The position numbers and the translations under genes were made by a program. DNA of 64,000 nucleotides, taken from the NCBI RefSeq assembly GCF_001029445.1, contig NZ_LDOT01000016.1, forward strand, positions 1 through 64,000. The letters run 5' to 3'. The notes under the pieces were generated by a model, which was not told the origin of the DNA, made no database searches, and was given only the letters and a program-made list of their open reading frames with translations. Below are positions 63,142 to 64,000 of the stretch, piece after piece. Position 1 is the stretch's first letter; every line of letters starts with the position of its first letter. The stretch is from Photobacterium aquae (GTDB lineage: Bacteria > Pseudomonadota > Gammaproteobacteria > Enterobacterales > Vibrionaceae).

Positions 63142-63585
63142 TTAGATCTGATCTGTAATATCTAGTACCTTACGATGGTTCTCTAGAGCGTAAACTCTAC
63201 CACCTAATTCTTTACACGATTCATTACTCTTTGCTGGCCAATCTACAGATGTACCATAAACTACAGGTCTAACAAGACGCCAAGGCCAAAAACCGAAGCG
63301 TTGACCGCCTTCAAAATTAATAATAGTGTTTCCATCCAATCGGTTAGAGTAGTTGAGAAACTTGGGCATTACACTACCGACTGAGCCAAATAGGTTGCGT
63401 CCTGACCTGTAAGATTTAAGAATTGTATATTCAATGTTAGGATTATAATCAAAGACACAAATAGTCTTGTAATTATTTATTTTTTCTATATTAGCTTTTG
63501 ATGTCTGTACTTGTACTTCATCTAGAGGTGTAGCACAACCAACAAGAGTTAAAACTGCAATAAGTGGAGTTATTAAATTTTTCAT
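63142..63585 (-). CDS. small lipoprotein, possible cassette gene
   Basis: The 147-residue protein has a lipobox (ITPLIAVLTLVGCATPLDE, Cys17). The mature part has few Cys and no recognised domain. The ATG at 63585 is chosen because it gives a clean lipoprotein signal. It is AT-rich and preceded on its strand by an attC-like remnant. Confidence 0.68.
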   Translation of the reverse strand: MKNLITPLIAVLTLVGCATPLDEVQVQTSKANIEKINNYKTICVFDYNPNIEYTILKSYRSGRNLFGSVGSVMPKFLNYSNRLDGNTIINFEGGQRFGFWPWRLVRPVVYGTSVDWPAKSNESCKELGGRVYALENHRKVLDITDQI

Positions 63586-63724
63586 TTTATAAAATGTTAA
63601 TTGGATGAAAATACAGAATATCATACTAAATGGTTTTTATTCAAGATGGTCTAAAGTAGTTCCGTAAGGCTAGATGTGATCTTACTTCTGTTTATTGTTT
63701 GCGGGTGAGTATTCCGATCATGTT

Positions 63725-63835
63725 TAGATTAGTACAGTTAAGATAAGGTGCCCCATTATGAACTCACCAAGCACATTGTGCTTATGACCTAAGCGTTGAG
63801 TGTAACGCGTCACCCTTGATGCTTTTGTAATTAGC
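63725..63835 (-). repeat. attC-like remnant, minus strand
   Basis: Minus strand: GCATCAAGGGTGACGCGTTACACTC, then after about 45 bases GGGGCACCTTATC. These match the left part of attC-like site 1 (24908-24940) and the right part of site 2 (25880-25897). The ends are degraded. Confidence 0.6.
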
Positions 63836-63963
63836 AGGTCAATGCTGGCCATTTTTAGCGATTTCATTATAACTGTTTATACAATTCAGTTAATAGTTTG
63901 TGCGTCATCGCTAGGCTTTTCAAGAGTTGAGCTGGGTAGGGGATTGAGTTTAGGATGATTACA

Positions 63964-63992
63964 AAAAGCCGGACAGTGTCATGTTCGGCTTT
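63964..63992. terminator. terminator-like hairpin at the right edge
   Basis: AAAGCCGGACA and TGTTCGGCTTT with a six-base loop. The gene it belongs to is outside the window or absent. Confidence 0.6.
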
Positions 63993-64000
63993 ACTATGAT

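Overview
The window looks like a chromosomal segment of a gamma-proteobacterium of the family Vibrionaceae, most like Photobacterium or a close Vibrio relative. The reasons are the phaB-phaA-phaP-phaC polyhydroxyalkanoate cluster order, the vibrio-type integron attC-like repeats, the gene families present (DUF3010, DUF3820, a duplicated QueD-like protein, a two-gene-per-locus LysR style) and moderate base composition. This is inferred from gene content, not from an rRNA gene; no rRNA or tRNA is visible.

Layout. 0-4.9 kb: a tightly overlapping minus-strand operon moxR-DUF58-DUF4381-batA-batB (AAA+ ATPase with von Willebrand MIDAS proteins), cut by the left edge. 5.5-9.8 kb: PHA synthesis operon. 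9.9-17.7 kb: VanZ-like protein, a stand-alone pyruvate formate-lyase, two outer-membrane barrels, an M23 peptidase, a secreted C45 (Ntn-type) hydrolase and small unknowns. 18-27.2 kb: a mosaic accessory island. It consists of cargo genes (barstar, serine hydrolase, membrane and hypothetical proteins), several followed by integron attC-like sites, joined by a repeatedly occurring connector: IS110-family transposase relic, a GCGCCC/GGGCGC terminator block, a decaying phage-tail/PAAR-like two-gene module, a long hairpin, and a conserved leader directly in front of the next cargo gene. No integrase is present in the window.

27.6-38 kb: guaC with a terminator-like hairpin right behind its promoter, a YbhG/F/S-like efflux system, a chemoreceptor, an SMR transporter with a divergent LysR regulator, and NupC. 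38-43 kb: the most interesting core-genome locus, a translationally coupled operon of an HMA-like protein, a His/Met/Pro-rich protein, two small hydrophobic proteins and a P1B-type ATPase whose membrane metal motif is SCAL instead of CPC; a third HMA-like protein is divergent. This composition fits the recently described ferrosome (fez) iron-storage organelle loci, and one small protein resembles magnetosome MamC in layout.

43-64 kb: mainly housekeeping and accessory enzymes: flavin reductase, MATE pump plus LysR, PhoD-like phosphatase, YceI, DUF3820, a three-gene overlapping set ending in a histidine phosphatase, DUF3010, YgjP-like protease, ICMT-like and STAS proteins, an outer-membrane barrel, a duplicated PTPS/QueD-like protein, a phospholipase D lipoprotein, RhlE-type helicase, a GH5 glycosidase without signal peptide, RsgA, a 22-residue basic micro-gene with its own terminator, LysE/AsnC, and a small lipoprotein next to another attC-like remnant on the minus strand.
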